Below are positions 24,890 to 34,278 of a stretch of 64,000 nt of DNA, piece after piece. This DNA comes from an uncultured Alphaproteobacteria bacterium (GTDB taxonomy: Bacteria; Pseudomonadota; Alphaproteobacteria; GCA-2731375). Made by a program: the position numbers and the translations under genes. The stretch's first letter is position 1. Each line of letters opens with the position of its first letter. Location of the stretch: NCBI GenBank assembly GCA_951812805.1, contig CATOSZ010000003.1, forward strand, positions 1,380,557-1,444,556, given 5' to 3'. The notes under the pieces are model-generated. The model saw only the letters and a program-made list of their open reading frames with translations. It ran no database searches and was not told the origin of the DNA.

Positions 24890-25881
24890 AGTCCGGCCTC
24901 CAGGGCGAAGCAGGCGGCCTGCTGGCCGCCATCCAATGACGTCGGTGTCGGCATGCGCGAATCGCAAATCCCGGGGACCACTTTCGGGCAACGGGTGTGG
25001 AAGACGCAGCCGCTGGGCCGATCAAGCGGGCTTGGAATGTCGCCGGGCACGGCTGTCAGCGGCTCGTCCAGCGCCTCAAGCTTCGGCAGCGCATTCAACA
25101 ATCCGCTCGTATAGGGATGGGCGGGCCGACGGATGACCTCGTGCACGGTGCCGGTTTCGACCGTCTTGCCGAGATACATGACGGCGACCCGGTCGGCGGT
25201 CTGAGCGATGACGCCGAGATCGTGGGTGATGAACAGGATCGCCATGCCGAACTCGGCCACCAGGTCGCGCATCAGGTCCAGCACTTGCGCCTGAATGGTG
25301 ACGTCCAGGGCCGTGGTCGGCTCATCCGCGATCAGCAGCTTGGGTTGAGTCGACAGCGCCATGGCGATCATTGCGCGCTGGCGCATGCCGCCCGAGAATT
25401 CAAAGGCGTACTGGCCGAAGCGCCGGGCCGCGTCGGAAATGCCGACCTTGGCCAGCATCTCGATGGCATGCTCCTTCGCCTCGGCCTTGTTCATGTTGGT
25501 GTGCAGGCGGAGCTGTTCGACCATCTGATCGCCGATGGTGATCGCCGGGGCGAAGCTGGCCATCGGCTCCTGGAAGATCATCGAAACCAGCCCGCCGCGC
25601 ACCGGCACGAGGTCCTTCGGCTTCCTGAGTGAGAGGACATCGATGTCGTTCTCATCGTCCTGGAAGCGGATGCGGCTTTCCTCGCCGTAGAGGGTGTTGC
25701 CGCCGTTGAGCTGCATCAGGGACTTTGCCGTGACGGACTTGCCGGAGCCGCTTTCGCCGACGAGGCCCAGCACCTCGCCCGCGCCGATCTCGAAATTGAC
25801 GCCGTCAACCGCGGTGACCAGCCCCTCGTCGGTGCGGAACTGGACGGTGAGGTCCTGCACGGAAATCAGCGGGGTCGCCAT
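24886..25881 (-). CDS. Peptide/opine ABC transporter ATPase, DppD-like
   Basis: 331 residues. Walker A GESGSGKSVTAKSL, Q-loop FQEPMASFAPAITI, signature FSGGMRQRAMIAMAL and Walker B LIADEPTTALD are all intact, followed by the oligopeptide-type C-terminal domain (CVFHTRCPK). It pairs with the DppF-like subunit to drive import through the two permeases. The ATG overlaps the permease TGA in TGATG, which suggests coupled translation. Confidence 0.93.
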   Translation of the reverse strand: MATPLISVQDLTVQFRTDEGLVTAVDGVNFEIGAGEVLGLVGESGSGKSVTAKSLMQLNGGNTLYGEESRIRFQDDENDIDVLSLRKPKDLVPVRGGLVSMIFQEPMASFAPAITIGDQMVEQLRLHTNMNKAEAKEHAIEMLAKVGISDAARRFGQYAFEFSGGMRQRAMIAMALSTQPKLLIADEPTTALDVTIQAQVLDLMRDLVAEFGMAILFITHDLGVIAQTADRVAVMYLGKTVETGTVHEVIRRPAHPYTSGLLNALPKLEALDEPLTAVPGDIPSPLDRPSGCVFHTRCPKVVPGICDSRMPTPTSLDGGQQAACFALEAGL

Positions 25882-27074
25882 CAGCGGTTGTCCGAATAAG
25901 GATCGGCCGCATCGCGCAGGCCGTCCCCGACGAAGACGAAAGCCAGCACCAGGGCGATGAAGAACAGCACGGGGATGAAATACCACTGATAGTTCAGCAG
26001 CACGTCGGCCTTGGTCACGTTCTGCAGCATGACGCCAAGGGAATTGACCGGGTCCTTGAGACCGAGGCCGATGAAGCTCAATGCCGTCTCGGAGAGAACC
26101 ATGTAGGGGAAGCTGATCACCAGATCGACGATGATGTAGCTGGAGAAGCTCGGCAGCAGATGGTGGCGGATGACATGTGCGGGCGAGGCGCCGCAAAGCC
26201 GGGCCGCGAGCACATACTCCTGGTTCCGCTCGCTCAGCAGGTGGGTGCGGACGCGGCGCGCCAATGTCGGCCAGCCAATGAGACCGAGGATGATGGAGAT
26301 GAAGAAGAAGCGCATCTCCGCGCTCCACTCATCCGGTACGAAGGCCGCAAGCGCCATGAACAGGGGAATGGCCGGCACGGTTCGGACCGCGTCGGTGATC
26401 ATCTGCACCACGCCGTCAAAGGTGCCGCCGAAATACCCGCTGAAACCCCCGATGACGAGCGCCAGGACAAAGCTGATCAGTACGCCGATGGTGCCCACCG
26501 CCAAACTTGTCCAGACCGCATGCAGGGTCCGGCTGAAGATATCCTTGCCGCCGGCGTCGGTGCCGAAAATATGGATGCCGCCCTTGTCGATGCCAAACAG
26601 ATGGGTCGTGAACTTGAACCCGGGAATATCGATGTCGAAGGCCTTGCCCGGCATGTCGAGCTCGAACGACAGCAGGCGATACTCCCAGCCCGTGGCGAAG
26701 AGCTGGACATAGCGCCGCTTGTCCGTATTGACCTTGGTTACCCAGCGGAAATTCGTCTTGATCGATCGTGTGCGCTCCAGCGTGTGCAGGAACGGGCGCC
26801 AAGAGCAGCCCTTGTGGTCGCAGAACATGGGGATCTGCGGCGCGCCGTTCTGGTAGTCCTTGTCGCGGCCGGCGATAGTCGGATCGTAGGGCGAGAGGAA
26901 GGGCGCGGTGAGACCGATCACGATCATCAGGATCAGCACGGTGCCGGCGAACATCGCCGTGCGGTTGCGCCGAAAGCGGGCCCAGATCAGCTGGGTCTGA
27001 CTCGCCGTGAAGTAGGCTTCCTTGCGCTGCTGGTCCGTGCTCGTGGCGTCGGAGGCGTCGTTGGTCTGGCTCAT
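25881..27074 (-). CDS. Peptide/opine ABC transporter permease, DppC-like
   Basis: 397 residues: an N-terminal membrane segment (FAGTVLILMIVIGLTAPFLSPYDP), a long extracytoplasmic insertion (about 70-170), then five membrane segments and the EAA-type cytoplasmic loop (EYVLAARLCGASPAHVIRHHLLP). The large insertion sets it apart from short DppC and is typical of the subfamily that works with large family 5 binding proteins. The start overlaps the previous gene's stop in ATGA. Confidence 0.92.
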   Translation of the reverse strand: MSQTNDASDATSTDQQRKEAYFTASQTQLIWARFRRNRTAMFAGTVLILMIVIGLTAPFLSPYDPTIAGRDKDYQNGAPQIPMFCDHKGCSWRPFLHTLERTRSIKTNFRWVTKVNTDKRRYVQLFATGWEYRLLSFELDMPGKAFDIDIPGFKFTTHLFGIDKGGIHIFGTDAGGKDIFSRTLHAVWTSLAVGTIGVLISFVLALVIGGFSGYFGGTFDGVVQMITDAVRTVPAIPLFMALAAFVPDEWSAEMRFFFISIILGLIGWPTLARRVRTHLLSERNQEYVLAARLCGASPAHVIRHHLLPSFSSYIIVDLVISFPYMVLSETALSFIGLGLKDPVNSLGVMLQNVTKADVLLNYQWYFIPVLFFIALVLAFVFVGDGLRDAADPYSDNR

Positions 27075-28090
27075 GCCTGCGCCCTCCCCATCACGCCGCT
27101 GCGCACCCGGGGGTCCAGCAGGGCAAGTAGCACGTCGCTCATGAAGTTGAGGGCGACGATGGATGCGGTCAGCATGAAGATGATGGCCCCGGCAAGCTGC
27201 TGATCGTTCGAGCGGGCCAGCGCTTCGAGCAGGAGTGCGCCCGCCTCCGTCAGGGTCAGGATAATGGCGACGATTGGCAGTTCATTGAACACGCGGTTCA
27301 AATCGAAGCCGACCGAATTGACGATCGGCCCAAGCGCATGGCGGGCCGGATAGCGCCAGAGCAGCCGGCCGCCTCTGATGCCGCGCGCGCGGGCCGCGGT
27401 GACGTAGAGCTTACCGTTCTCGTCACTCATCAGCGCGCGTACGGTTTGCAGGGCGAAAGCCGTCGCCGACCAGCCGAGGATGAAGATGGGCAGGCAGGCG
27501 CGAGAGAGGAAGTCGATAATCCGGTCCACAGACCAGGGGGCGTCGCGGTACTCCTTGGAAAAGAGGCCCGTCAGACTGTCCCCGAAGACCACGGTGGAGA
27601 ACAGCATGATCATCAGCGCCAGCAGGAAGTTCGGCATCGCCAGGCCGAGATAGGAGAGCAGGCGCAGACTGTTGTTCAGCACCGGCGAGCGGGACGAGGC
27701 GGAGATAATGCCGATCGGAATGGCGATGACGTAGGCCAGCAGCAGGGCGGTGAAGCAGATCCCGATGGAGAGCCACATTTTCTGGCCAAGCAACTGGTTG
27801 ATGTTGACGCGCAGGATGCAGCTGTCGCCGAAGTCGCCCCGGAAGAAGACATTGGCGAGCCAGCTTCCCCAACGCACGACAAACGGTCGATCCAGGCCGA
27901 GGCGCGCTTCCTCCGCCTTGATGTCCTGTACGGTGATCTGTTCGCCTTGCGTGTTCTTGAACGCCAGATAGCGTTCGGCGCAGTTCCCCGGCACCATCTC
28001 CATCAACGAAAAGACGATGAAGGACACGATGACGAGCGTGACGACCGCGAGGCCGGCGCGCTTCAGGATGAATTCGGCGAACTGCAGCAC
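27071..28090 (-). CDS. Peptide/opine ABC transporter permease, DppB-like
   Basis: 339 residues with the N-terminal signature LKRAGLAVVTLVIVSFIVFSLMEMVPG, six predicted membrane segments, and the EAA loop around YVTAARARGIRGGRLLWRYPARHALGP. It forms the channel with the DppC-like subunit. It follows the binding-protein gene after 93 nt that contain a strong UUCG hairpin. Confidence 0.92.
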   Translation of the reverse strand: MLQFAEFILKRAGLAVVTLVIVSFIVFSLMEMVPGNCAERYLAFKNTQGEQITVQDIKAEEARLGLDRPFVVRWGSWLANVFFRGDFGDSCILRVNINQLLGQKMWLSIGICFTALLLAYVIAIPIGIISASSRSPVLNNSLRLLSYLGLAMPNFLLALMIMLFSTVVFGDSLTGLFSKEYRDAPWSVDRIIDFLSRACLPIFILGWSATAFALQTVRALMSDENGKLYVTAARARGIRGGRLLWRYPARHALGPIVNSVGFDLNRVFNELPIVAIILTLTEAGALLLEALARSNDQQLAGAIIFMLTASIVALNFMSDVLLALLDPRVRSGVMGRAQA

Positions 28091-28121
28091 GTCACAAAGC
28101 CCGGTGAACGCGAACGACGGC

Positions 28122-28145
28122 GGGCCGGACCCGAAGGCCCGGCCC
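28122..28145 (-). promoter_or_regulatory. Intercistronic UUCG hairpin between binding protein and permease
   Basis: On the minus strand GGGCCGGGCC-TTCG-GGTCCGGCCC forms a 10-bp stem (one G-U pair) capped by a UUCG tetraloop. No T run follows, so it is not a classical terminator. Such hairpins often protect the upstream message or partly stop transcription, which would favour excess binding protein; this role is inferred. Confidence 0.7.
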
Positions 28146-28183
28146 TGTTACATGCGCCGACCGTCGTACGGGCCGGTTGGGTC

Positions 28184-30229
28184 CTACTCGTCCAGATACC
28201 ACTGATGCGTCCGGTATGGGTAGGTCCGGTAGTACTCGTAGGACCAGGTCTTGAACTCGACGAAGTTCTTCAGGGCGTTGCGATGATAGATCGGATTGGG
28301 CGCTTGCACCGTGCCGATGAACAGCAGGTTCTCCACCATGTTCTTGACCAGTCGGGCACCAAGTTTGTTCGACTTGTCCGAGCCGACCGTGGTCGACTGG
28401 AAGGCATCGATATCGTCCTTGATCTCTATGACATAAGCCGGCGGTTTCACGCCCGCCTTGCCATCGGTCTCGAGGTATTCGCCCCACAGCATGCCCGTGC
28501 GGTGGGCGAAGTAGTTTTCAAACGGCGCCACGAATAGCTCGTTCGTGCCGAGCACGATGGCGAGCGGCTGGCCCTTCTTCCAGGCGCCAACGTCGAGCTG
28601 GTTGGCCGACTGGGCCGAGCGATACTCGTCCGGCGTGACCTCCTTGGCCGTAGTCTTGACGCCGACATTGGTCCAGTGCTGGGCGACCAGTTCGACCAGG
28701 GGGCCGTCGATGCCCTGCGTCGCAAACTGGATGTTCAGCACGAACTTGTCGCCGTTCGGCAACTCGCGCGCGCCGTCGCCGTCCTTGTCGCTAACGCCGA
28801 TCTCGTCCAGCAGCTTCTTGGCGAGGGCAGGATCGAATTGGGCGAAATGTTGCGACCATTTGGGATCGACGAATTCCGGCTGGGGTGAGAAAGGCACATA
28901 CTGCTTGGCCTGACCCAGACCGAAATAGGCCGTCTCGTTGATCTCCGCCCGGTTGATCGCGACCGACATGGCCTGGCGGAACTTCAGGTTACCGAAGACC
29001 TTGCGCTTCTCCATGTCCGTGGAGGTCACGTTGAAGGAGAACACCGGCATCGAAATGGTCGGCTTCAGGTCGACCTTGTAGTCGCCCTTCTCCTGACCGT
29101 CGAGAAGGATCGGTGCGCTCGGCAGCTGGACCGACTGCGACTTGTAGTCGACCTCGGCATTGACCAGCTTCAGGATGCGAACTTCGTTCTCGTTGATGTA
29201 GAGCTCGTCCTGCTCATTGATGTAGGGCAGTTGATTGCCGGCCGTATCGACGATGAAGAAGTAGGGATTGGCCACGAGATGGCGGCCTTCCGTCGTGTCC
29301 TTGGTCAGGATGTAACTTTCGAGCGTCGGCATCGTATCCGCCGGCAGCTTCGCGGCCTTGTCAGGATGCGCCAGCAGCGGCGTCGGCGTATCCGTCCAGT
29401 CGGAGTTGCCGTAGTAGGCTTGGATCACCTCATAGCCATTCTTGAAGCCGGCCGCCTGCGCCAGCTTGTCGGCATCCTTGTTTATCCCAGGGTGATAGCG
29501 GCCGAGGAAGTGTTTGGGCTGGAAGCCCTGCGCATAGGAGGTCGCGAAATGGGCCAGCAGCCCCGGCTTTGGCGACGGCAGGTTGAAGCGGACCGTCTGC
29601 GGGTCGACGACGTCGACCGTCATCGGTTTGCCGGCAACGAGGACGTATTCCTTCGCCTTCTTGATGACGTTGGTGTCGAGCGCCAGGTTGTCGTACCAGA
29701 ATTTCACGTCGTCCGCGGTGAACAGCGCGCCATCGGACCACTTGTGCCCCTTGCGCAGGATAAACGTGAGCTGCGTGAAATCGTCGTTCCACTTCCAGCC
29801 CTTGGCGACATGCGGCACGATCGTCTTCAAATCGTCCGCATAGCGCACCAGATTGACGTGGCGGGTCGAAAGGAAGTCCGAGGTGCCGGCTTCCGTCGCG
29901 TTGGAGAGGACGTCGAACGTGCCGCCATACTTGCCGATTGACTCATAAGGCGCATAGACCAGCGGTTCTTCTGGCAGGCGTTCGGCCAGCAGAGGCAAGG
30001 CCTTATTGCCGCGAATTTTACCGTTCAGGGCCTTGATCGACGGGTTCTCGGCGAACGCCATTTTGCAGCTGGCAAGCTGTTCAAACTCCGCCTGCTCGTA
30101 CTGTTGCGGAAACGCACCTGGCTTGACGCCTTTCATGTCCTGCATCGTCACGGCCGGACACGCGGCCAGCGCGACGGCGCTCGTCATGAAACATGCGGCG
30201 CCTGCCGCATAGAAAAATAGTTTGTACAT
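28184..30229 (-). CDS. Family 5 extracellular solute-binding protein of ABC importer
   Basis: This 681-residue protein captures the substrate for the downstream importer. The signal sequence MYKLFFYAAGAACFMTSAVA ends with LAAC (residues 21-24), a possible lipobox, so it may be a lipoprotein. SBP_bac_5 features include KGWKWNDDFTQLTF, RKGHKWSDGALFTADDVKFW and FRQAMSVAINRAEINE. It ends with YRTYPYRTHQWYLDE, typical of a long alphaproteobacterial subgroup. An excellent SD (GGGAGG, 5 nt spacing) precedes the ATG. First gene of the operon; IS630 sits about 90 bp upstream, so the native promoter may be altered. Substrate unknown. Confidence 0.92.
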   Translation of the reverse strand: MYKLFFYAAGAACFMTSAVALAACPAVTMQDMKGVKPGAFPQQYEQAEFEQLASCKMAFAENPSIKALNGKIRGNKALPLLAERLPEEPLVYAPYESIGKYGGTFDVLSNATEAGTSDFLSTRHVNLVRYADDLKTIVPHVAKGWKWNDDFTQLTFILRKGHKWSDGALFTADDVKFWYDNLALDTNVIKKAKEYVLVAGKPMTVDVVDPQTVRFNLPSPKPGLLAHFATSYAQGFQPKHFLGRYHPGINKDADKLAQAAGFKNGYEVIQAYYGNSDWTDTPTPLLAHPDKAAKLPADTMPTLESYILTKDTTEGRHLVANPYFFIVDTAGNQLPYINEQDELYINENEVRILKLVNAEVDYKSQSVQLPSAPILLDGQEKGDYKVDLKPTISMPVFSFNVTSTDMEKRKVFGNLKFRQAMSVAINRAEINETAYFGLGQAKQYVPFSPQPEFVDPKWSQHFAQFDPALAKKLLDEIGVSDKDGDGARELPNGDKFVLNIQFATQGIDGPLVELVAQHWTNVGVKTTAKEVTPDEYRSAQSANQLDVGAWKKGQPLAIVLGTNELFVAPFENYFAHRTGMLWGEYLETDGKAGVKPPAYVIEIKDDIDAFQSTTVGSDKSNKLGARLVKNMVENLLFIGTVQAPNPIYHRNALKNFVEFKTWSYEYYRTYPYRTHQWYLDE

Positions 30230-30321
30230 GGGACCTCCCGGATTGGATTGCCGCGCCGCGTTTCGGAGCCTCCCCTCGAGGCCGGCGCGCGCCACGTTAG
30301 CAGTGGTTCTTTCTAGTCTTA

Positions 30322-31463
30322 TACCCCGCTCACTCCAGAACCCGAAACTCTTTGTGTGAAATGATCCTGAAGTTGTCGATGACGGTGTCGCGCCAAGTTT
30401 TCCATTCTCTTGGCAATCGTCGGCGGAAGAAATCGAAGATCGCCTCGACGAAATGCCCGAAGCTCGCATGGAAGCGGTTGTGGGTCACTTCCCGGTGCAG
30501 GACGCCCCATAATCGCTCGATCGCATTGAGATGCGGCGCGTAGGCGGGCAGGAAGACGAGCGAGATGCGGCAATCCGGTCGCTCCAGCCACTGCCGGACC
30601 AACCGGGCATGATGATAGCGGGCATTGTCGAGGATGACATGGATCCGCCGCTTGTCGGGATTGGCGGCCTCCAGCTTCTCGAGCAGCGCGATGGTGGACG
30701 CGGCGTCGATCCGCTCGGCCTCGATCAGGGGGCAGTGGAAGGTCTCCAGATTGAGCGCCGCGTGCAGATTGAGGCGTTGACGCCCCGAGGTCCGCCGCAC
30801 CGCCACCTTGTCCCCCTTGCGCACGCACCCAACCCTGCACCGGGCGGGACTGGTATTCGGGGTGCACCGCATCGGCGAAGTAGACCGCCTCGTCGGCGGC
30901 CAATCCGTTCAGCAACGCCTCGTAAGTCGCGATGAAGGCCGCTTGTTCGCCCTCGTCGGCCCGCGCCGGCAGGCTTTCCGGGCGCCGGTATTCGAAACCG
31001 AGGCGATGCAACAGCTTCAGGCAGCCTGAATGGCTGTAGAAAACGCCCCACCGCGCCGCGACATGGGCCACCACCTCGCTACTGTTGCGGCAGAGCCGGT
31101 CCTCCAGATGCGTCGAAAGCGCTGCCTCCTGCTCGCGGCTCAAATGCCCGCCCCGGCCGCGCCAGTCGAACGTCGTCATCTCGTCCAGGCCGCCCGCTCG
31201 GTAGCGCTTGAACCAGGTCCGTATCGTGTCGTCGTCCAGGTAAAGAACATTCGCCACTTCGACGCAGCTCAGACCGTCATCCACCAACAGAATGGCGTTC
31301 GCCCGCCGCGCCACGCCGTGGGTCTCGCTCGGGTGACGCATCACCCCCTTCAGCAAAGCCCGTTCCTTGGCGCTCAGGAATCCACCACGAATCATGTGCA
31401 TGAGAAGAATCCATCCAAGCACAGATTGCCAGAACTTTTTCGGGTTCCGGGAGAGTCGGAGTA
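30322..31463 (-). mobile_element. IS630-family element
   Basis: The ends TACCCCGCTCACTCCAGAAC and, reversed from 31463, TACTCCGACTCTCCCGGAAC are imperfect inverted repeats. They are flanked by TA on both sides (30320-30321, 31464-31465), the usual IS630 target. It lies between the importer operon and the group II intron. Confidence 0.85.
30330..31395 (-). pseudogene. IS630-family transposase, frameshifted
   Basis: The N-terminal part (from MIRGGFLSAKERALLKG) has the IS630 helix-turn-helix domain. The C-terminal part, in another frame, has the DDE domain with VILDNARYHH and LPAYAPHLNAIERLWGVLH. The frames switch at about 30819-30828, where GTGC occurs twice in tandem (GTGCGTGC). Deleting one copy joins VQGWVR to KGDKVAV, the normal continuation. 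A 4-bp duplication, rather than programmed frameshifting, best explains it, since no slippery A run is present. Confidence 0.82.
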
Positions 31464-31977
31464 TATTGAAGGGAAAGGCTTATCCCCTTGGTTCCGGTGA
31501 TGGCAGATATAGTGTGTCCGCAGAGAGTCGGCGGTGGGATCAAGTCATTGATGCCACAGTGTTTTTGTGTGCCTGGCATGGCGTTGATCTAGGAGATGGA
31601 AGTTCTCTACGGGCCGTAACGACCGGAACCGTTAGCTGAAGGCAACTGCGTCGCCGCGAGGTGGGGTGGGGAGGAAGCCGGAGGCAAAATCCGGAGCGGA
31701 CGAACAGAAACCGGATATCAGGCCGGTGCGATGGGGTAAGCCAGCAATGGATGGCGATGCCCGATAGTCGTTCGGACATCGCATTGGTAAATCCGGCCGC
31801 GACCGGCGGAAAGATCAAGGTTTTACCCAGGGAGATCTCCAGCGCTCTCGGGGGAACCGAGTAGCGACCCGGCGACGGGGAGCGACGGCGGTGGAGAAGT
31901 CAGCCGAGGCCATAGTAGGGGCCGCGAGGCGCCGAAGGGCCGAATCCGAATAGCAAGGAGCAGTCTGGACCAACTCG

Positions 31978-33417
31978 ATGAGCATGGAGCGGCAGCAAGG
32001 CGGTGGCTATCAATTGGACCTTTTCGACGAGGCCCTGATGAAGGCGCTGCGCCCCGAGGCCCCTGGTGACGGCGGAACCGGAACTGGAGCCTGCGAGGTG
32101 CCACAAGTGCGCACGGCGTTGGACCGGCAACGAGCCTTGACGCAAGACCTGATGGAACGGGTGGTGAGTTCCGCCAACCTGAACCAAGCCTACAAGCGGG
32201 TGAAGGCGAACAAGGGGTCGGCGGGCGTGGATGGGATGACCATCCAAGACCTGCGGCTCTGGCTCGTCGATCACAAGGACGCGCTGGTGGCGGCGTTGTC
32301 GCGAGGCGACTATCGGCCCCAACCGGTGAAGGGGGTCTCGATCCCCAAGCCGGGAGGCGGGATGCGGCAATTGGGCATCCCGACGGTGCTGGATCGTCTG
32401 GTTCAGCAAGCCATCCTGCACGTCCTTCAGCCGATCCTCGATCCGGGTTTCTCGGCTTCGAGTTTCGGCTTCCGTCCGGGCCGGAGCGCTCACGATGCTC
32501 TGGCCCAAGCGGGTAAGTACGTTGCCGAAGGCCGCGGGATTGTGGTCGACCTGGATCTGGAGGCGTTCTTCGACCGGGTCAATCACGACATTCTGATGTC
32601 CCGACTGGCTGGGCGGATTGGCGACAAGCGCCTGCTGCGCACCATCCGTCGCTTTCTGCAAGCGGGGATGATGCAGACCGGCGTCTGCATCCGGCGCCAT
32701 GAGGGCACGCCGCAAGGCGGCCCGCTGTCGCCGCTGCTGGCCAATCTTCTACTGGACGATCTGGACCGGATGCTGGAGGCGCGGGGCCATAGCTTCTGCC
32801 GTTATGCCGACGACGTGAACATCTACGTTCGCACTCGAGCGGCGGGCGAGCGGGTGATGGCCTCGGTCGCCGAATTCCTCCAAGGCAGGTTGCATCTGCG
32901 GGTCAACCAGGAGAAAAGTGCCGTCGCTCCGGCCGGGGACCGCAAGTTCCTCGGCCACCGGCTGTTGTCGGATGGATCGCTCGGCATCGCGCCGCAAAGC
33001 CTGCGGCGGGCGAAGCAACGGGTTCGCGAGATCACCCGGCGCAACCGGGGCATCAGCCTCGCGCGCATGGTCGGCGAACTCAACGGCTTCCTCGCCGGCT
33101 GGGTGACGTACTTCCGCCATGCCCGTTGCGCGAGCCAGCTTCGGCGTCTCGACGGCTGGATCCGTCGAAAACTGCGCTGTGTCCGGCTCAAGCAATGCAA
33201 GCGCACCAAGGCGCAAGCGGACTTCCTGCGAAGCCTCGGGGTGCCCGAGCGGCGGGCCTGGATCTTGGCTCTCTCCGGCAAGGGCTGGTGGCGCAAGTCC
33301 CTCAGCTATCAAGCCACCGAAGCCATGACCCTGGCTTGGTTCGAAGGCCAGGGGCTTGTCCCTATGACCGATAGGTATCTCGCGTTACAACTGACCGGAA
33401 ACCGCCGTGGTACGTAG
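31978..33417 (+). CDS. ltrA: Group II intron reverse transcriptase/maturase
   Basis: 479 residues. Reverse transcriptase blocks: KGSAGVDGMTI, GVSIPKPGGGMRQLGIPTVLDR, FGFRPGRSAHDAL, IVVDLDLEAFFD (first catalytic Asp), GTPQGGPLSPLLANLLL and FCRYADDVNIYV (YADD active site). A maturase/thumb domain follows (about 330-440). No H-N-H endonuclease is seen at the C-terminus. The protein binds its intron RNA, aids splicing and copies it into DNA targets. Its TAG lies inside domain V. Intact. Confidence 0.95.
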   Translation: MSMERQQGGGYQLDLFDEALMKALRPEAPGDGGTGTGACEVPQVRTALDRQRALTQDLMERVVSSANLNQAYKRVKANKGSAGVDGMTIQDLRLWLVDHKDALVAALSRGDYRPQPVKGVSIPKPGGGMRQLGIPTVLDRLVQQAILHVLQPILDPGFSASSFGFRPGRSAHDALAQAGKYVAEGRGIVVDLDLEAFFDRVNHDILMSRLAGRIGDKRLLRTIRRFLQAGMMQTGVCIRRHEGTPQGGPLSPLLANLLLDDLDRMLEARGHSFCRYADDVNIYVRTRAAGERVMASVAEFLQGRLHLRVNQEKSAVAPAGDRKFLGHRLLSDGSLGIAPQSLRRAKQRVREITRRNRGISLARMVGELNGFLAGWVTYFRHARCASQLRRLDGWIRRKLRCVRLKQCKRTKAQADFLRSLGVPERRAWILALSGKGWWRKSLSYQATEAMTLAWFEGQGLVPMTDRYLALQLTGNRRGT

Positions 33418-33434
33418 AACGTATGCCCGGTGGT
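33401..33434 (+). ncRNA. Group II intron domain V
   Basis: A 34-nt hairpin with arms ACCGCCG...GTACGT and ACGTAT...CGGTGGT and an AGA loop, matching the canonical length of domain V. The maturase stop codon (33415-33417) is within it. Domain VI follows (arms AGGAGGGG and CCCCTCCT) with the likely branch A in CCTACCCGAT. Confidence 0.85.
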
Positions 33435-33615
33435 GTGGGAGGAGGGGCGCCGAGAGGACCCCTCCTACCCGATTGTCGCGTGACGTTTGCTTGAAATTGG
33501 CCATTGACAAAAGGTTGCTCCCGCGTTAGCGGTTCCTCTCAATCCGGCGCAAAACAGCAAAATGCGTGAACAAACGAGGAACATGGGAGAAGCGCGCCGG
33601 AGCAGGGTTCCCTCT

Positions 33616-34278
33616 TCACAGGCCGGCCTCGCGGCCCTTCATATGGCGATAGTGCTGCCAAAGCAGCCGCGCGGCAATGGCCCGCCAGGGCCGCCAGGCC
33701 TCCGCCAGGGTCGCCAGCGCCTTGGCGTCGGGCCGGCTGGCCAAGCCCTTGATCTCGCCGGCCGCGGCCATCAGGACGATGTCGGCGGCGGGAAAGACGT
33801 CGGCGCGTTGCAGCACGGTCAGCAGATAGACCTCCGCCGTCCAGCGGCCGATGCCCTTCACCGCCGTCAATCGGGCGATCGCCGCCTCGTCGTCGAGCTC
33901 GTCCAGGGTGTCGAGATCCAGCGTGCCTTCTGACACCGCCTCGGCCAGCGCATGGGTATAGCGCGCCTTGGGCAGGCTGAGGCCGAAGCCGCGCAATGCC
34001 TCGATGTCGCGGGCCAGCGCCGCCTCCGCCGTCACCGCGCCGAGGCCGGCCTCGAGCCGGGCCCAGATCGCCCGCCCGGAGGCCAGGCTCACCTGCTGCT
34101 GCACGATGATGGCGAGCAGGGTGGCGAAGCCGGCCGGCCGGCGGCGGGTCGGCGGCGCCCCGAGGGCGGCGAAGATCGCGCCGAGGTCGGGGTCGATCTC
34201 CGCCAACACCCGGCAGCCCCGCAGCATCCGGCGCCGGGCCCGGGCCTCGGCCCGTTTCTCCGCCTCAGCCGTCGTCAT
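33616..34278 (-). CDS. DNA-3-methyladenine glycosylase II (AlkA-like)
   Basis: 220 residues of the HhH-GPD base-excision family. The helix-hairpin-helix reads LTAVKGIGRWTAEVYLL, and the catalytic Asp is in FPAADIVLM. It removes alkylated bases, mainly 3-methyladenine. The start overlaps the 3' end of the hydroxyacyl-CoA dehydrogenase gene by 14 nt, so the two are co-transcribed. It lacks the N-terminal domain of E. coli AlkA, as do many short homologues. Confidence 0.9.
   Translation of the reverse strand: MTTAEAEKRAEARARRRMLRGCRVLAEIDPDLGAIFAALGAPPTRRRPAGFATLLAIIVQQQVSLASGRAIWARLEAGLGAVTAEAALARDIEALRGFGLSLPKARYTHALAEAVSEGTLDLDTLDELDDEAAIARLTAVKGIGRWTAEVYLLTVLQRADVFPAADIVLMAAAGEIKGLASRPDAKALATLAEAWRPWRAIAARLLWQHYRHMKGREAGL

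Larger units (their letters stand above)
31567..33473 (+). mobile_element. Group II intron with maturase
   Basis: The 5' end GTGTGCCTGGCATGGCG and 3' end CTACCCGAT match group II intron borders. The 5' 400 nt form the structured RNA (domains I-III), and the open reading frame lies in domain IV. Domains V and VI follow at 33401-33473. The target is a 100-bp stretch of unassigned sequence next to IS630. Class D/E-like by its ends, but I cannot settle the class by eye. Confidence 0.9.

Noticed and set aside
30815-30830. Programmed frameshift in IS630
   Set aside because: No slippery A-rich heptamer; a GTGC tandem duplication explains the shift.
31466-31566. Minus-strand frame running into the 5' end of the group II intron (31277-31579)
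   Set aside because: It spans an IS630 end and intron sequence, so it cannot be a native gene; no family was recognised.
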